This document shows positions 43,928-54,942 of a stretch of 64,000 nt of DNA, in pieces. The notes under the pieces are model-generated. The model worked only from the letters and a program-made list of their open reading frames with translations, did no database searches and was not told where the DNA came from. The DNA comes from Paraescarpia echinospica. Its lineage: Eukaryota; Annelida; Polychaeta; Sabellida; Siboglinidae. The position numbers and the translations under genes are program-made. The stretch is from the NCBI GenBank assembly GCA_020002185.1, contig CM034532.1, positions 26,361,953-26,425,952 of the forward strand, given 5' to 3'. The first letter of the stretch is position 1; each line of letters begins with the position of its first letter.

Positions 43928-46122
43928 GCGAATGGTACGTCATTCTTGAGGAGTTCTCTCAAGGGTGCCACCTTGTCCGCAAAGTGAGGTATGTACGCTG
44001 CAAGGTAGTTCATCAGGCCGATGCATCGCTGCAGGTCCTCCTTGTCCTGAGGGGTCGGCATCATGCGTAAGTCCTCAATCTTGCTCGGGTCCGGTCTAAT
44101 TCCGTCTTGGCCGTAGACTGACCCGAAGAAGACGATCTCGTGGGTCTTCACGACACATTTCTTCGAGTTGAAGACGAGACCTTCCTCACTGGCGACCTGC
44201 ATCAGTCTCAGCAGGTTCTTGTCGTGCTCCACGTCGTCTCGACCATACACGACTACATCGTATGCGATGCCGACGCAACCTGGCGTCCTGGCTAGTATGC
44301 GGTCCATGGCCTGCTGGAATAGGTCTTGGGATACGCACAGGCCAAACGGAAGCCTCTTGTAGCAATACCTGCCGAAAGGTGTGCGGAACGTCGTCAGTTC
44401 CTGACTGGCCTCGTCGAGGTGGATGGACCAATACCCAGCCTTGGCATCCATCTTGGAGAAGACGCGTGCCTCTGCAAACTCAGGATTGAGCTCTTCTAGA
44501 GTCGGTATTTTGTGTGGGCACCGCTTGAGGCTGTCGTTGAGACGCTTAGGGTATAGGCAGACTCTCAACGAACCATCCCGCTTCACAGTCGTGGTGATTG
44601 ATGAGCACCAGTCCGTGTGGTACTCGATCTTGCGGATGATACCATCACTCTCCATATTGTCCAATTCTCGTTGGAGTTTCTCTTTGAGGTGAATGCTGCA
44701 CTTGCGTGGTGCATCGATTGATGGTTGCACATCTGGTTTCAGTACTAGGCTAGCCTTCCCATCGAAGCTACCTATGCGGTCGAACTGCTCTGGAAAACGC
44801 CTCTTCAGATCATCCACGGACTTCACGGTCACCGCATGTTGGGTTGTTTTGTCTCTCGACTTGACTGCATTGATGGTGACGATTTTCATCTGTTCACATG
44901 CTCGCAAGCCTAAGATTGCTGGCCCGTCGACATCGACGACGTAGAATTTGTACTTTCTCCACTGGCATTCTTTGTACTGGCAGAGTATTTTCATTGCACC
45001 GCAGCATTTTATCTCGCCACCATTGTAGGCTGTCAGCGTAGTGTTCGGTACGGGCTCAACTTTGGTTGTCCACTGGTCACCGTACATTTGTCGTGCTATG
45101 CGTATGGGCAGTGTGTTGCCCGAAGCGCCAGTATCAACCTTCAGTTTGAGTTCGTGGACGCCCTTCATGTCAGCGCACACAATGTTAAGTTGAGCGTACA
45201 CTTCGTCACGTGGAGTGTCTGTGCAGCGACCTGGGTTTTCTGTCGTCATCGTGCTGAACGACTTCGTGTAGACTTCGCCTTCACTTTCACTTTCGTAGTC
45301 CGGGTTCTCGTTTTCTGTTTGGTAGCCGGAAAGTTCATGGATTGGTTTATGTGGTCTGCGGCGACTGTCACGTCGGCTTCGGCTCTTTGGCTGGCTATCA
45401 CGTCGTTTGCGATACCTTTGTTGTTCATCTTTCTGTTTCTTCCTACAGCACTTGGCCCAGTGCCCGATGCCATCGCAGTGCTTGCATCTGTCTTTGTATG
45501 CAGGGCACTGCCTCGGTGCGTGTGACAATGCACAGTTTCTGCACGCGTTTCGGTGCTTTACCTCGCTGATTGACGTGTGATGTGTGGATAATGTTTGTAG
45601 GGACGCTTTTCCGGCGGCTATGGCCTCGTACTTGCGTGCCTCTTGCAGTACACTCCTCATGTCGTACCCTTTGTTTTGGTCTAGCAAATGCTTCTGCAAC
45701 AGTTCATGAGGTGTACTCGCTATGATGAGCTCAATGACTCGCTCCACTAGCTCACATTCATCAAAGTCGCACAAACTGCCTTGATGACGCGCTCTGTTGA
45801 CAAATTCGTCTGTACTTTCTCGCTCTGTTTGACGAAATGTCATCAGTTCCATTCTGTGGATGCGAAAGTTCACCCGTATGTCTAGTTGGTCTTCAAACAG
45901 CTGATAGAGTTTTGCGGGATCTTGCTTGTCTGTGTCTGATAGCATTGACGCATTTAAACGCTTGAGTCCTTCATTACCAACAGCAATCTGAATTTTGATT
46001 GCCTGTTTAGCTAGGTCAATGACATTCTCGTCTGTGAGTATCAATGTCATTCGCTGTTTAAAGAGTTTGAATGTTTCTGCGATGTTATCGCCTTCCCAGT
46101 TCATAGTTGGGTATTTTGCCAT
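43882..46122 (-). pseudogene. Gag-protease-reverse transcriptase of the young gypsy element, RT active site altered
   Basis: 746 residues in one frame. Gag capsid has FRQTERESTDEFVNRAR and CDFDECELVERVIELIIAS; the knuckle is CKHCDGIGHWAKCC. Protease has LKVDTGASGNTLPIR and ILGLRACEQM. RT has DGIIRKIEYHTDWCSSI, LRVCLYPKRLND (family D-P), FSKMDAKAGYWSI, LPFGLCVSQDLFQQAMD and the catalytic box GIAYDVVVYG, where this lineage normally has ADD: the first Asp is Tyr (codon at 44260-44262). A frameshift after FAWHEDH ends the frame. Gag, protease and RNase H-integrase look intact, so the copy could move only with help in trans. Confidence 0.93.
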
Positions 46123-46514
46123 TGTTAGCTGGTTATGTGTTGCACAGTGTGTAAGGTATAGCTACTGTAGCCTGGCGACCGCTTTTTATGGTTCCGGCTT
46201 TACGTAGGCTTACATAAAACTAACACTGTCACAGTTCACAAAGACGCTAACGGTGTGCATGTGCGATGCTGTCGCCTCCTGGTGATCAGTTGACAACTTC
46301 TCCGACGTTGGTGGCGCCTTCTGGTGATCAGCTTTGACAACTTCTTCGACGTTGTCTGCATCTGCGTGACGCCATTTTGTTTGACTTTCGTTTCAACTAA
46401 ACGTTTCGTTTGCGGCTTGTTAAGCTGGTAGCGCATTCAGTAACAATAGTTATAGTTCGTACACTGTTACCGCTGTTTGTAGTCGATATTCGCTCGTTTT
46501 TACCGCTGCCAACA

Positions 46515-46673
46515 TGAAGTGCTTCTCTATGATAGGTATAATGACGTTCAGCGATGCACAAACACTCGATCCACCCTGATCGGCTAACTCACCAACTGGT
46601 GTTTATTGGGCGTAGTGATACATGCGATAATGTAGTTCGCTATAGCAATTATGGTATGTGCTATATCACAACA
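46515..46673 (-). repeat. 5' LTR of the young gypsy element
   Basis: Pair of 41821-41979. It should contain the promoter for minus-strand transcription; no clear TATA box was picked out. Confidence 0.96.
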
Positions 46674-46678
46674 GCACA

Positions 46679-48128
46679 TACATATGTTACGTTATTATTA
46701 CGTTATTACGACACAAATCAAACGTTCCAGTTGGAACCTTAAATACCAAGAGGGCAAGTGTACGTTGAAGCGTTCTAAATGTATGTCCATATATATCCGT
46801 CTGTATATCATGTGTTTTGACGTTCAGCCAAGGTCCTGATAGAACCAACTGCGCACTTGCTCCATTACTGAATGATTTAAATCACGGTGTGCTCTAGCGA
46901 CTGGTACGGAACTTCACCTTGTCACCTTGTGACTCCAAGACGGGCCCGACCTTTGACAACTCTCCAGCACAGCCTCATCTATTCTCGCCTGACTGGGGTT
47001 GCCTGACCGAGTTGTTCTAGTGTTATGCTCATTAAATTTTTTATTTGGTCTATTTACCTGATTTTGGGTCGACATTTCCCCCTTTTTTCACCAATCATTC
47101 CTAGCATGATTATTTTTCCAGATGAGATTTTCATGTTCGTAAGATGGCCGAGAAGGGCCACCGCGTTTTTGTGTGGAAATCTCTACCGCCATGGGACGAT
47201 GGCGCGATGCGCGGTGCGATGGGCGATGCGATGAGCGATGCGCGATGCAATAGACGATGAGATGGGCGATGCGCGATGCGATAATACTTATAATGTCGCC
47301 GTAATGAGCATGCGTACGCCGAAACGGAGACTTAGGCAGCCATTTGTATTTTATTAAACACATTTCTTTTTGTATTCAGAGCATGTGATGATGGCGGACG
47401 AAGCTGACTGTGCATACACGGTTACCCATCTAGTTACTGTGCACAAATGATTATGTGTTTGTACTTCTAAATATTGTCACTGAAGTCTACTGGGATTGAA
47501 TTCAGCCAAACAATGATGGGTGCCAGACAGGCAGCCTCTTTGCAAAAAACTAGACTAGGGAGTAGGGGCCGAACGAGGTTACTTTATAACATGAAATATG
47601 TAACTATTCAACGGTTCCCAATTTTATTTGTATTTTTTTCCCGTATTGATATCCCTGATCGCAAATATAAACACTATTTTCTGTGCCTACATACACGGTA
47701 AACCAGGGATGGTTATGGCATTTCTCAGCTGAACATACATCAACCAACAGTTTTTAATCCTATTTGTTTGTATTTATTTATTTAATAACAACATATGTTC
47801 AGAATGTAAAACATGCTATTTATGCGTTATATAAATTAAAATATAAACTGTTAATAATTTATGCTTCCTAATTTACTCCCCAGTACCCAATACATGTCTG
47901 GGAATAACTGACATATATTCCGTGACTCGATACAAATGCAGTGATGACTTAATCTGGGTTCCGTAGTAGCACATACAAGGAGCATTGTGCCGAAGTACAA
48001 GTACGAATAACAGTGTCAATAAATAGGCCTACTCAAATCCTGTTACCTGCGCTATTGGGCGACGTAATAAACAGCCAAAATTGACAGGCAATTAACTTGT
48101 AGCAGGTCTAATAGGAGGTACATGGTGC
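46679..48128. other. No gene seen; GCGATG hexamer repeat at 47195-47283
   Basis: GCGATG and one-base variants occur about 14 times between 47195 and 47283. The rest is AT-rich without motifs. Confidence 0.7.
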
Positions 48129-48214
48129 GTCCCCATGGAGAAATTCTAAGATGGCGCCTGTCACGTGACCTACCCCCTAGTGGAAAGAAGTGGAAGTAGT
48201 GCCACCTGGCAGAA
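48129..48214 (+). repeat. YY1/E-box/CTCF-like cassette, copy A
   Basis: CCATGGAGAAATTCTAAG, then AAGATGGCGCC (YY1-like), GTCACGTGAC (48160-48169), CCTAGTGGAAAGAAG and GTGCCACCTGGCAG (CTCF-like on the minus strand). Same order as copy B at 48403-48485. Confidence 0.85.
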
Positions 48215-48360
48215 TATGGTATGTGTACTGGATGAATGTAAGATGAATTCCTATGACACATCGCTTATAAGTAGGAATGAAAAAGCACAATGTTTCAAAG
48301 TTTATAAAGTTTTAATTATTTATCAACACCGATGCCACTGCAACGTAAATGAAATTATTT

Positions 48361-48485
48361 TTAGGCCATCTGGGTACGTATCCGTGGTGAGAGTAGGACC
48401 ACCCATGGAGAAATTCTAAGATGGCGCCTGTCACGTGACCTACCCCCTGGTGGAAAGAAGTGGAAGTAGTGCCACCTGGCGGAAT
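48361..48485 (+). repeat. YY1/E-box/CTCF-like cassette, copy B (left arm of inverted pair)
   Basis: From TTAGGCCATCTGG through CCATGGAGAAATTCTAAG, AAGATGGCGCC, GTCACGTGAC (48430-48439) and the CTCF-like GTGCCACCTGGCGG. The first about 95 bases match the reverse complement of copy C at 49629-49720. Confidence 0.88.
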
Positions 48486-48636
48486 GCGATGGAGGTAGTG
48501 CCTCCTGCGGGGTATGAGGGGGAATTAGGGTTAATGAGATATACACTAAGAGAGAGATGTGTGTGTGTGTGTGTGTGTATGAATGCGTACGTAATTAGGG
48601 TTAATGAGATATTCACTTAGAGATGTGTGTGTGTAT
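48486..48636. repeat. GT microsatellites and a duplicated 45-base block
   Basis: AATTAGGGTTAATGAGATAT.CAC...AGAG followed by a TG run occurs at about 48523-48577 and again at 48593-48636. The second TG run joins the protease relic. Confidence 0.85.
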
Positions 48637-48961
48637 AAGCAACACAGAATTGTCCGCAAACGTTAGACACGGGACTCTGAAGTCTCTTTGAATTATGAGT
48701 CCACGTTACACAATGTTTATTCAAGAATCGACGGAACTCGACGTGTTGTGGCGCCAAGCCGTAAGAGAAGAAGTATTCACCGTGACCTTTGCCGTCTACG
48801 TAGAGCGCTATCCAATGTTCGGTCGTTTTACCGGTGTCGAAGGCGACCGGGTAAGCGTCTATCTTTAGAGCGAGGAGTACGTATTTGGGTACGATCCCAC
48901 GAATGATGCCACCGGCATGCGGATCCAGGGCGAGTAGGCGGACGAATTGCAGGGTTTCCAT
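48636..48961 (-). pseudogene. Relic of an adenain-like protease gene, 3'-truncated
   Basis: The start ATG (48959-48961) overlaps the ancestral TGA of the capsid relic, the same TGATG arrangement as at 6591-6595. About 108 codons are kept, with EHWIALYVD (His), EYFFSYG (no acidic residue before SYG) and QSPVSNVCGQFC (Gln, Cys). Sequence similarity ends right after the nucleophile Cys block, where a TG microsatellite begins; about a quarter of the gene is gone. It is clearly diverged from the intact gene at 6593-7045, including a short gap after YPVAF. Confidence 0.92.
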
Positions 48962-48963
48962 CA

Positions 48964-49618
48964 GTAGTCGTAGATAACGTTGCGACTCTTGTCGATCTCC
49001 AGCACGGTCTCGAACTAGGCGTAGCCGATGACGTTCACAGTGGTCGTCAGCGCGTCGCGGAAATGAATCTCGATGCGCAGGTTGCCCTTTTGTACCAGAT
49101 GGAAGCAGCAGTCGTCGCACGCATCGGGGGTGAGGTCCAAGCCGGAGAAGGTGTAGCCGTGTCGGAAGTCGGCGCGAGACAAGCCGTTGCCTTCGTCCTG
49201 CCACACCTTACCCGTCGAGGTGAACAGGTTGTGGTAGCACCTGACAAAGAAGTCGTCGTCGAAATTGGGCTGGAAAGGTTTGGAGGGTATCTGTCGTCCG
49301 TCCACGTACACGGCGAGGAAGTTGATGTGATTGTGTTTGGCGTGAAAGGGATTTCTGGCGTAGGTTCCGTTGTAGGCGTCGTTATCGATGCAGCACAGCA
49401 CGAGACGTTTCGGAAGAGTGCCAAGAAAGAGATTCTCGTGCGTGTGCGAGCGGGTACCCGTGGGAATGGAGTAGACCTTGCAGTCGACGGGTCGCATCGG
49501 ATACTTGGCAGTGGTTTTTTCGAGGGCTTTGATGTGAGCCATCTGCACGCCCGGATTCAGGGTGGCCTTGTTGACGAACGGTGACTATCTTTATCTTGTA
49601 GTCGGGGTTGGCGCCACC
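48964..49618 (-). pseudogene. Relic of a major capsid protein gene, C-terminal half
   Basis: Matches the last about 215 residues of the capsid protein at 5274-6593: VQMAHIKALEK-type start, VYSIPTGT, DNDAYNGTY, KPFQPNFDDDFF, TPDACDDCCFHLVQKG. The GAG codon after IGYA is TAG (stop near 49015), leaving the last about 16 codons untranslated. Upstream, a deletion of about 11 bases near 49590 shifts the frame. Similarity starts at GGTGGCGCC near 49610-49618, which is also part of the flanking inverted repeat. Confidence 0.92.
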
Positions 49619-49623
49619 GGCTA

Positions 49624-49720
49624 TTTATTTCCACTAGGGGGTAGGTCACGTGACAGGCGCCACCTTAGAATTTCTCCATGGGGACACCGGACACACCACG
49701 GCGACTCATCCAGATGGCCT
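49624..49720 (-). repeat. YY1/E-box/CTCF-like cassette, copy C (right arm of inverted pair)
   Basis: CCACTAGGGGGTAG (49631-49644, one mismatch to the 14-base CTCF core), GTCACGTGAC (49645-49654), GGCGCCACCTTAG, CTCCATGG, and GGCCTAA at the outer end. Reverse complement of copy B. Confidence 0.88.
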
Positions 49721-52572
49721 AAAGTACTAATTATGTATGTATATGATTATATTTGCAATTGCTGGTCCACATGTAGATGACATTTTTATTATTTATTTGA
49801 ACAATACGTATATATATATCTACATGAATATACATACATTTGATGTTTGTTCATTATTAATGCATTGAATTTTTATTTTTCCAACTATAGTACAAACTAA
49901 TAAGACAACACTATGATGCATCACATATTTTATTACACAATAAATGCACTTACAGTAAACTGTTTTAAAGCAATGTTCAATAGATGCCATACCTTCAAAT
50001 ATTGAGTGTAGGACAACACTATATTAAAAGTGAAACCACAACAACAAGGAGGCACATCATACATATTTGTCTCAGGAATAAGTGTCTCAGGAGGGTTACA
50101 GTTTGATGACCAAATTATATTTGTTATTGTATTCCAATATGGGGTAATACAATGCAAACCTCTCTTTATGATCACCTCAGTAACACAACCTCCTTTCAAT
50201 TATGGTTTTCCTAGGAGAGTTCCAAATTATTTATGTGGCCACACTGCAATTACTGAGTACACAAAGTGTAGTTAATAGTAGTAAAACAAATAGTTGCAAT
50301 ACATAAAGCATTTAGCAATAATGTGTAAAACATAGTTACAATATTTGAAAATATGAAATAAAATAATAATATAAATGGGAAATAATAAAGGAGAACAATT
50401 CCTCTTGATGCACAACATATTACAGAATGAAGTATCACATGAACTGACCCAGTTTTACACATGAACTGATACTTCCATTCATCCATCAACACATTACCAG
50501 GTAGTCTGCAACAAAGTGGTAGAAACAATGGACTCCCACCATGACTGTTAGGATGCCTAATATAACGAACATCCTCTTACTTAAGAGGAACCACTGTGAA
50601 ACATCCATTCTGGCATGAACTATAATGTACAATCATTGACACAAGGAACATTATATATATATATATAAGTTCCAGTTTGATCCTTATCCTTATCATACAA
50701 TAACAGTTTAATATTACAAAGTCATGTTAATGCTAGAAATGTCTACAGAAACATACATAATCCACAGCTTCAAAAATAATGTTACAATATTTTATTTTTA
50801 ACATAGCATCGCATAACAATATATTTCAAATTTGCCACAATACATAAATAACTGTTCACAGTAAAATCAATCCTTGAGGCTTGAATCGATGACACAAAGT
50901 CTTCATGCAAGATATACTGCATGATGTTGATTGCAATCTTGGTCATTTTCACCTTTTCTGAAAACAAGAAGGCAAACAAAATCACTTGTATGTTCAGTAC
51001 ACATTTTTATTAAAAAGATATACACATTTATGTGGATATAATCACAAATAACACAATGTTGTGCCTTAAAAAAACTGACTTAGCAATAATCATAACCCTA
51101 AATTAGCAATTACTTCACCGGTTGAATGCAAACAAATGGTTGAATATTGTTTTAACAAAATATTACAAGATTGTCATCTATATCAACATGTCAACAAGAG
51201 TGAAGATCCAGATAGCATATTGACAAGGACACCACAGGCACAGGCATAATTTTCAACAATGTGTCATCTACCCAACCCCTTTCTAGTACCAGCCAATGCC
51301 TAGATGTCAATATTTGTTTATAAAAATGTTCACACTGGTAACAGAAATGCTAACACAGCCAGTAAATATTATAAGAGTTTCCATTCTACGCGTGAAAGAG
51401 AACAAGTGAACTATAAAATTTACCAGTTCGCAAAATTCGTACGTCGCGAAATTCCGTGGCATCTTGATATAGTGTCGTTTTTCTCAAATCAACAACGTTT
51501 GACTGGATGGTGACAGCCAACCAAGTTTATTATTATAAATTGTAGCTGCCAATTCAACATACACTTTCACTGAAACTGGCTAACGGAAGAGACAAAATTA
51601 CTCAATACCAAGTCCAAGGCCCACAAGCACAAAAGTGGGATACGCAACGATAGTCAATAAAGACAATTGAATAGGCATATAATTTAATGTCAAACACGAA
51701 AATTACGTTTTTTAAAATGCCATTGCCGCCACCTCAACATTTTAAAAGGAGTAAATTCTAGTATAATGTCATGGTTGATACACGTTTGATACAGTGTTGG
51801 CACTTGCAAGTTGCAGTAATAATAAACAATACAAGGAAAGGAAATGCACAGCCAGAGCCCAGCCCCGGCCCAGGACAATGTCAATGACATGTCAATCATC
51901 AATGTTAATGTTATGAATGTATTTCAGACGAGCACTGCTTTGCAGAATGAAAATGCACATTTCACTTCAAATTGACACTTATTAATATAACTACATTGTA
52001 TATAGCGTTTTAACTTAATTACAATTAATTGATAATTCAAATATCATGACGTCGACGTCGCCGTCGCTACTTCTGACGTACTGTCATTTCTGACTCAGTC
52101 TGTTCGCCGTCCGTTGGCGTTGACAATTCTGACAGTGACAGACGTTCTGCGTTATAATCTTCCATTTTTTGAAACTTGCGTCACTAGCCGTCATCCTCGA
52201 GAACATTCAGACGATCCGTAACCGTTGCTTCTGTCATTGTAAATTGGGTTCGCCGCGTTCCACGGCGAATCTTTTATGATATAGCTCGACAAATATTTAG
52301 CCTTAGCCTTAGGGTGAGGTTTTACAGAAGTCATCGGCGACCATTTTATTGAAGGAAGTCGAAGTTCAACCTTGTTGCTGTTCTCTGATTGGTAAATATC
52401 ACCGAACGTCCGATGGAATCGTACGAAAAATAGAATCTGCTCTAAAAATATTTCGTCCGAGTGACTCGGGTGCGATTGACTCGGGCGGACTGCTACACAA
52501 TACGATTTCATCGTTTACGTGGTAATCGGACGGTTTCATCCGAGACAATCGTACCGTGTATCGCCGCCTTTA
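49721..52572. other. Long AT-rich region, no gene seen
   Basis: No open frame with recognisable motifs, no periodic repeat of note except TA runs near 49808 and 50652. A CpG-containing segment (GACGTCGACGTCGCCGTCG) lies at about 52047. The stretch 52190-52570 is less AT-rich. Confidence 0.5.
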
Positions 52573-52816
52573 GGGATCATCTCAGAACGTCGATGTTCGA
52601 CATCAGACGAACCTATTTTCATCTTGCCTCAGCCCCACACCCCTCCCTCAGACTAAATGTTTTAAACATTAATATGATGACACCAGTATAATTAGCAGTG
52701 TCGGTGAGAAGCGTAAAAAATCTATGTCCGACGCCAGATGAAACTGCCTCAGAACACCCTCCCCAAACGAAAATAACTTCGTTTGATTTCGGACATCGAC
52801 GTTCTGAGATGACCCC
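52573..52816. mobile_element. MITE-like element with 38-base inverted ends and TTA flanks
   Basis: GGGATCATCTCAGAACGTCGATGT at 52573-52596, extended to 52610, is repeated inverted at 52779-52816, with about five mismatches over 38 bases. Both ends start with GGG and are flanked by TTA (52570-52572 and 52817-52819), the usual PIF/Harbinger target duplication. No coding capacity. Confidence 0.75.
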
Positions 52817-52824
52817 TTAAAGGG

Positions 52825-53203
52825 GTCCTGTATAGATTGCGCTATTCCACGGCAGAGGTATTTTGTCGGCCGACGCTTGGCGTCAGCTGTTATTTATAGA
52901 GCAGTCTTGTGCAGGCGATTTGTTTGCCGTCGTTAGTTCTCGAGAACACAAGACAAGCGTGCGCTGAATCTAGTGATTGTATTGTTGATAAGGATTTATT
53001 TATGATTTTACTGTTGCAAACTGACAACACTAAATAACCAAATCCTTATCAACAACACAATCACTAGATGCAGCACTCGCTTGTCTTGTGTTCCCGAGAA
53101 TTAACGACGGCAAATATACCTGCACTAGACCGTTCTATAAATAACCGCAGACGCCAAGCGTCAGCCGACAAAATACTTCCGCCGTGGAATAGCGCTCTAG
53201 GAA
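52825..53203. mobile_element. Foldback element with arms of about 160 bases
   Basis: The left arm (about 52833-52997) and right arm (about 53040-53199) are inverted copies, roughly 88 percent alike by eye, from GCGCTATTCCACGGC through ACACAAGACAAGCG and CTAGTGATTGT to GATAAGGATTT. The loop is about 42 bases. No open frame. A clear target duplication was not found. Confidence 0.9.
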
Positions 53204-53344
53204 CAACGATTCGCTACCTCGTTTTGCGCATTTTTGTATGAAGGTTTGGTATAATAATTAGAGACAATACTATTTTAGTTTACGATTTATATATTTTATC
53301 ATAAACTAAAGACACTAAATCTTAGTAGGGCCTAACTGATTATA

Positions 53345-53394
<50 letters not shown>

Positions 53395-54168
53395 GTAAGG
53401 TATAATTAACATGATATGTTCACCTATGAAAATATATCATGTCATTAATGAATACATATTCAAGAAATGTACACTTCAAAACCCATGTTTAATGTTCAAC
53501 TGAAAGATGCCATCAACATCCATGTTTTTCATGTGTGAAGGTACATAGATTATCGTTTATATTTTCGATCAAGGATATTCAGACGAAACCATTCAAAATT
53601 GAAATGGGGAGTGGTAGAAGAGGTACACACCTCATGCTATGAAGTAATTCGTTTTTGTTCTACCGTTTTTGGTGCGAGAACCTAGATTACACTCTATAAA
53701 GTGATTGCCAGCATGACCCCATTTATTTTAGTCTAAATTTAATCGCATTAGGCTTCTATCACAATATTTAGAAGTACGAACACACAATTCTGCATGCAAA
53801 ATAAACAGAAGTGTAACCGTATACGTACACTAAGAATCATCAACCATGGACACATGCAGGAACATAAAAGGTGTTGCATAAGGTCACTCATTTGTTCAAG
53901 CCCAGACAACAAAGCTAAACCCAAAACACTGGCGTCGGAACATGGTGGATATTTGGTGGGTTGAGGCTCTCCAAGACCTCGATTTGCACTCCTCGCCAAA
54001 ACACTCACCTTGAGGCATTCCATAATCACAATGTGCACCCCCAACGAGGCTCGCCAAAATAACTCCATTACAGGTTCTTCAAAAACCTCAGTAGTATGTT
54101 GCGTTGAAATCGTGGTACGGGTGCGTTATGCGTCAGTTGAAGGTGGAAATCGCGTCACTTCCGGTGGA
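53204..54168. other. No gene seen; TA microsatellite at 53340-53390
   Basis: About 25 TA steps with one C. Otherwise AT-rich. Confidence 0.6.
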
Positions 54169-54311
54169 AGGTCAAAAGTCAACGGTTATCAAAAGTCACT
54201 ATATAGGTCAATGACAAAGGTCAATATTTAGGTCAAGGTCAAGCTAACATACCAAAGTGCTAGGTCAAGGTCAAATATCAATGTCAAAGGTATACGTCAA
54301 GTTCAAGGTCA
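54169..54311 (+). promoter_or_regulatory. Cluster of eight AGGTCA half-sites
   Basis: Exact AGGTCA starts at 54169, 54205, 54218, 54230, 54236, 54262, 54268 and 54306. Two pairs are direct repeats without spacer, and TCAAGGTCA (the extended site for ERR/SF-1-type receptors) occurs three times (54233, 54265, 54303). Two more half-sites in reverse (TGACCT at 54468 and 54488) each overlap CACGTG. The cluster lies about 230-370 bases before a candidate coding exon. It may also simply be a degenerate tandem repeat. Confidence 0.5.
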
Positions 54312-54608
54312 AGTGGTGCCCCCTGGCGAATATATCATGAACTAGATAGTGCCCCTGGCAAATAGGTGGTGAATACTTTGTGAGCTACTTTGAGAGCTAC
54401 TTTCTACTCTGAGGTCGGAGCGTTTATTTTCTAATCCGAGGTCCGTGACATTTAGGTGCGCCCACGTGACCTTTCGGCACGCTCACGTGACCTTTATGTT
54501 CTGTCCAAATTTTTTTTAAAGGCCTGCGTCTGCTTTTGTGGTCATTTTATCTTACATTTTGGAAGATGAACAACATGACTAGCGATAACGTCCGACGAGC
54601 CTGGACTT

Positions 54609-54833
54609 ATGCCGACACGGCCAGAGGGCCGCAGGCCATCACGGCATCCCTTTTGCCGTTGCCTTCCCCCACTAGCGGCTACGGCCTCGACGGTAGCAAG
54701 CCTACCAACAGCCCCGGCGCCAGCACTATCAATGCCGGCAGCGACGACGGCGAGGGCCCTACCACCTGCCCCGGCGCAAGCACCAAGGGCAGCCACGGCA
54801 GCCTCGGCGCCAGCGCAACCACCGTCTCAACTG
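54609..54833 (+). other. Candidate first coding exon (Ala/Pro-rich) of a zinc-finger gene
   Basis: GC-rich, with an open Ala/Pro/Thr-rich frame from the ATG at 54609 and a good splice donor CTG|GTAAGTC at 54833/54834. Joined to the acceptor at 54943, none of the three frames leads cleanly into the zinc-finger frame of the next exon (one gives TGA at the join). So either another acceptor or donor is used, a first exon lies elsewhere, or the gene is broken. Confidence 0.4.
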
Positions 54834-54942
54834 GTAAGTCTTTATTAATATTATTACATTTAATTTTTTTATAATTATGAGTAATTAAGTAGCATTAGAC
54901 ACTTTTGAAAAACACGATGTCTAACAACCCTCCTACTTTTAG

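Larger units (their letters stand above)
41821..46673 (-). mobile_element. Young Ty3/gypsy LTR retrotransposon (minus strand)
   Basis: 4853 bases. LTRs of 159 bases at 41821-41979 and 46515-46673 differ at one position (G at 41880, C at the matching site). A GCACA target duplication flanks the element. On the minus strand a primer site TGGCAGCGGT lies just inside the 5' LTR, and a purine tract GCAGAGGGAGA directly precedes the 3' LTR. Two long open frames cover gag-protease-RT and RNase H-integrase, separated by a single frameshift. It is the least decayed retroelement in the window. Confidence 0.97.

Noticed and set aside
48357..49726. Six-base target duplication around the viral fragment
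   Set aside because: Flanking bases (ATTTTT and AAAGTA) do not match, so transposition as a unit is not shown.
52191..52691. Coding exon in the less AT-rich stretch
   Set aside because: Frames on both strands are short, without splice-phase support or motifs.
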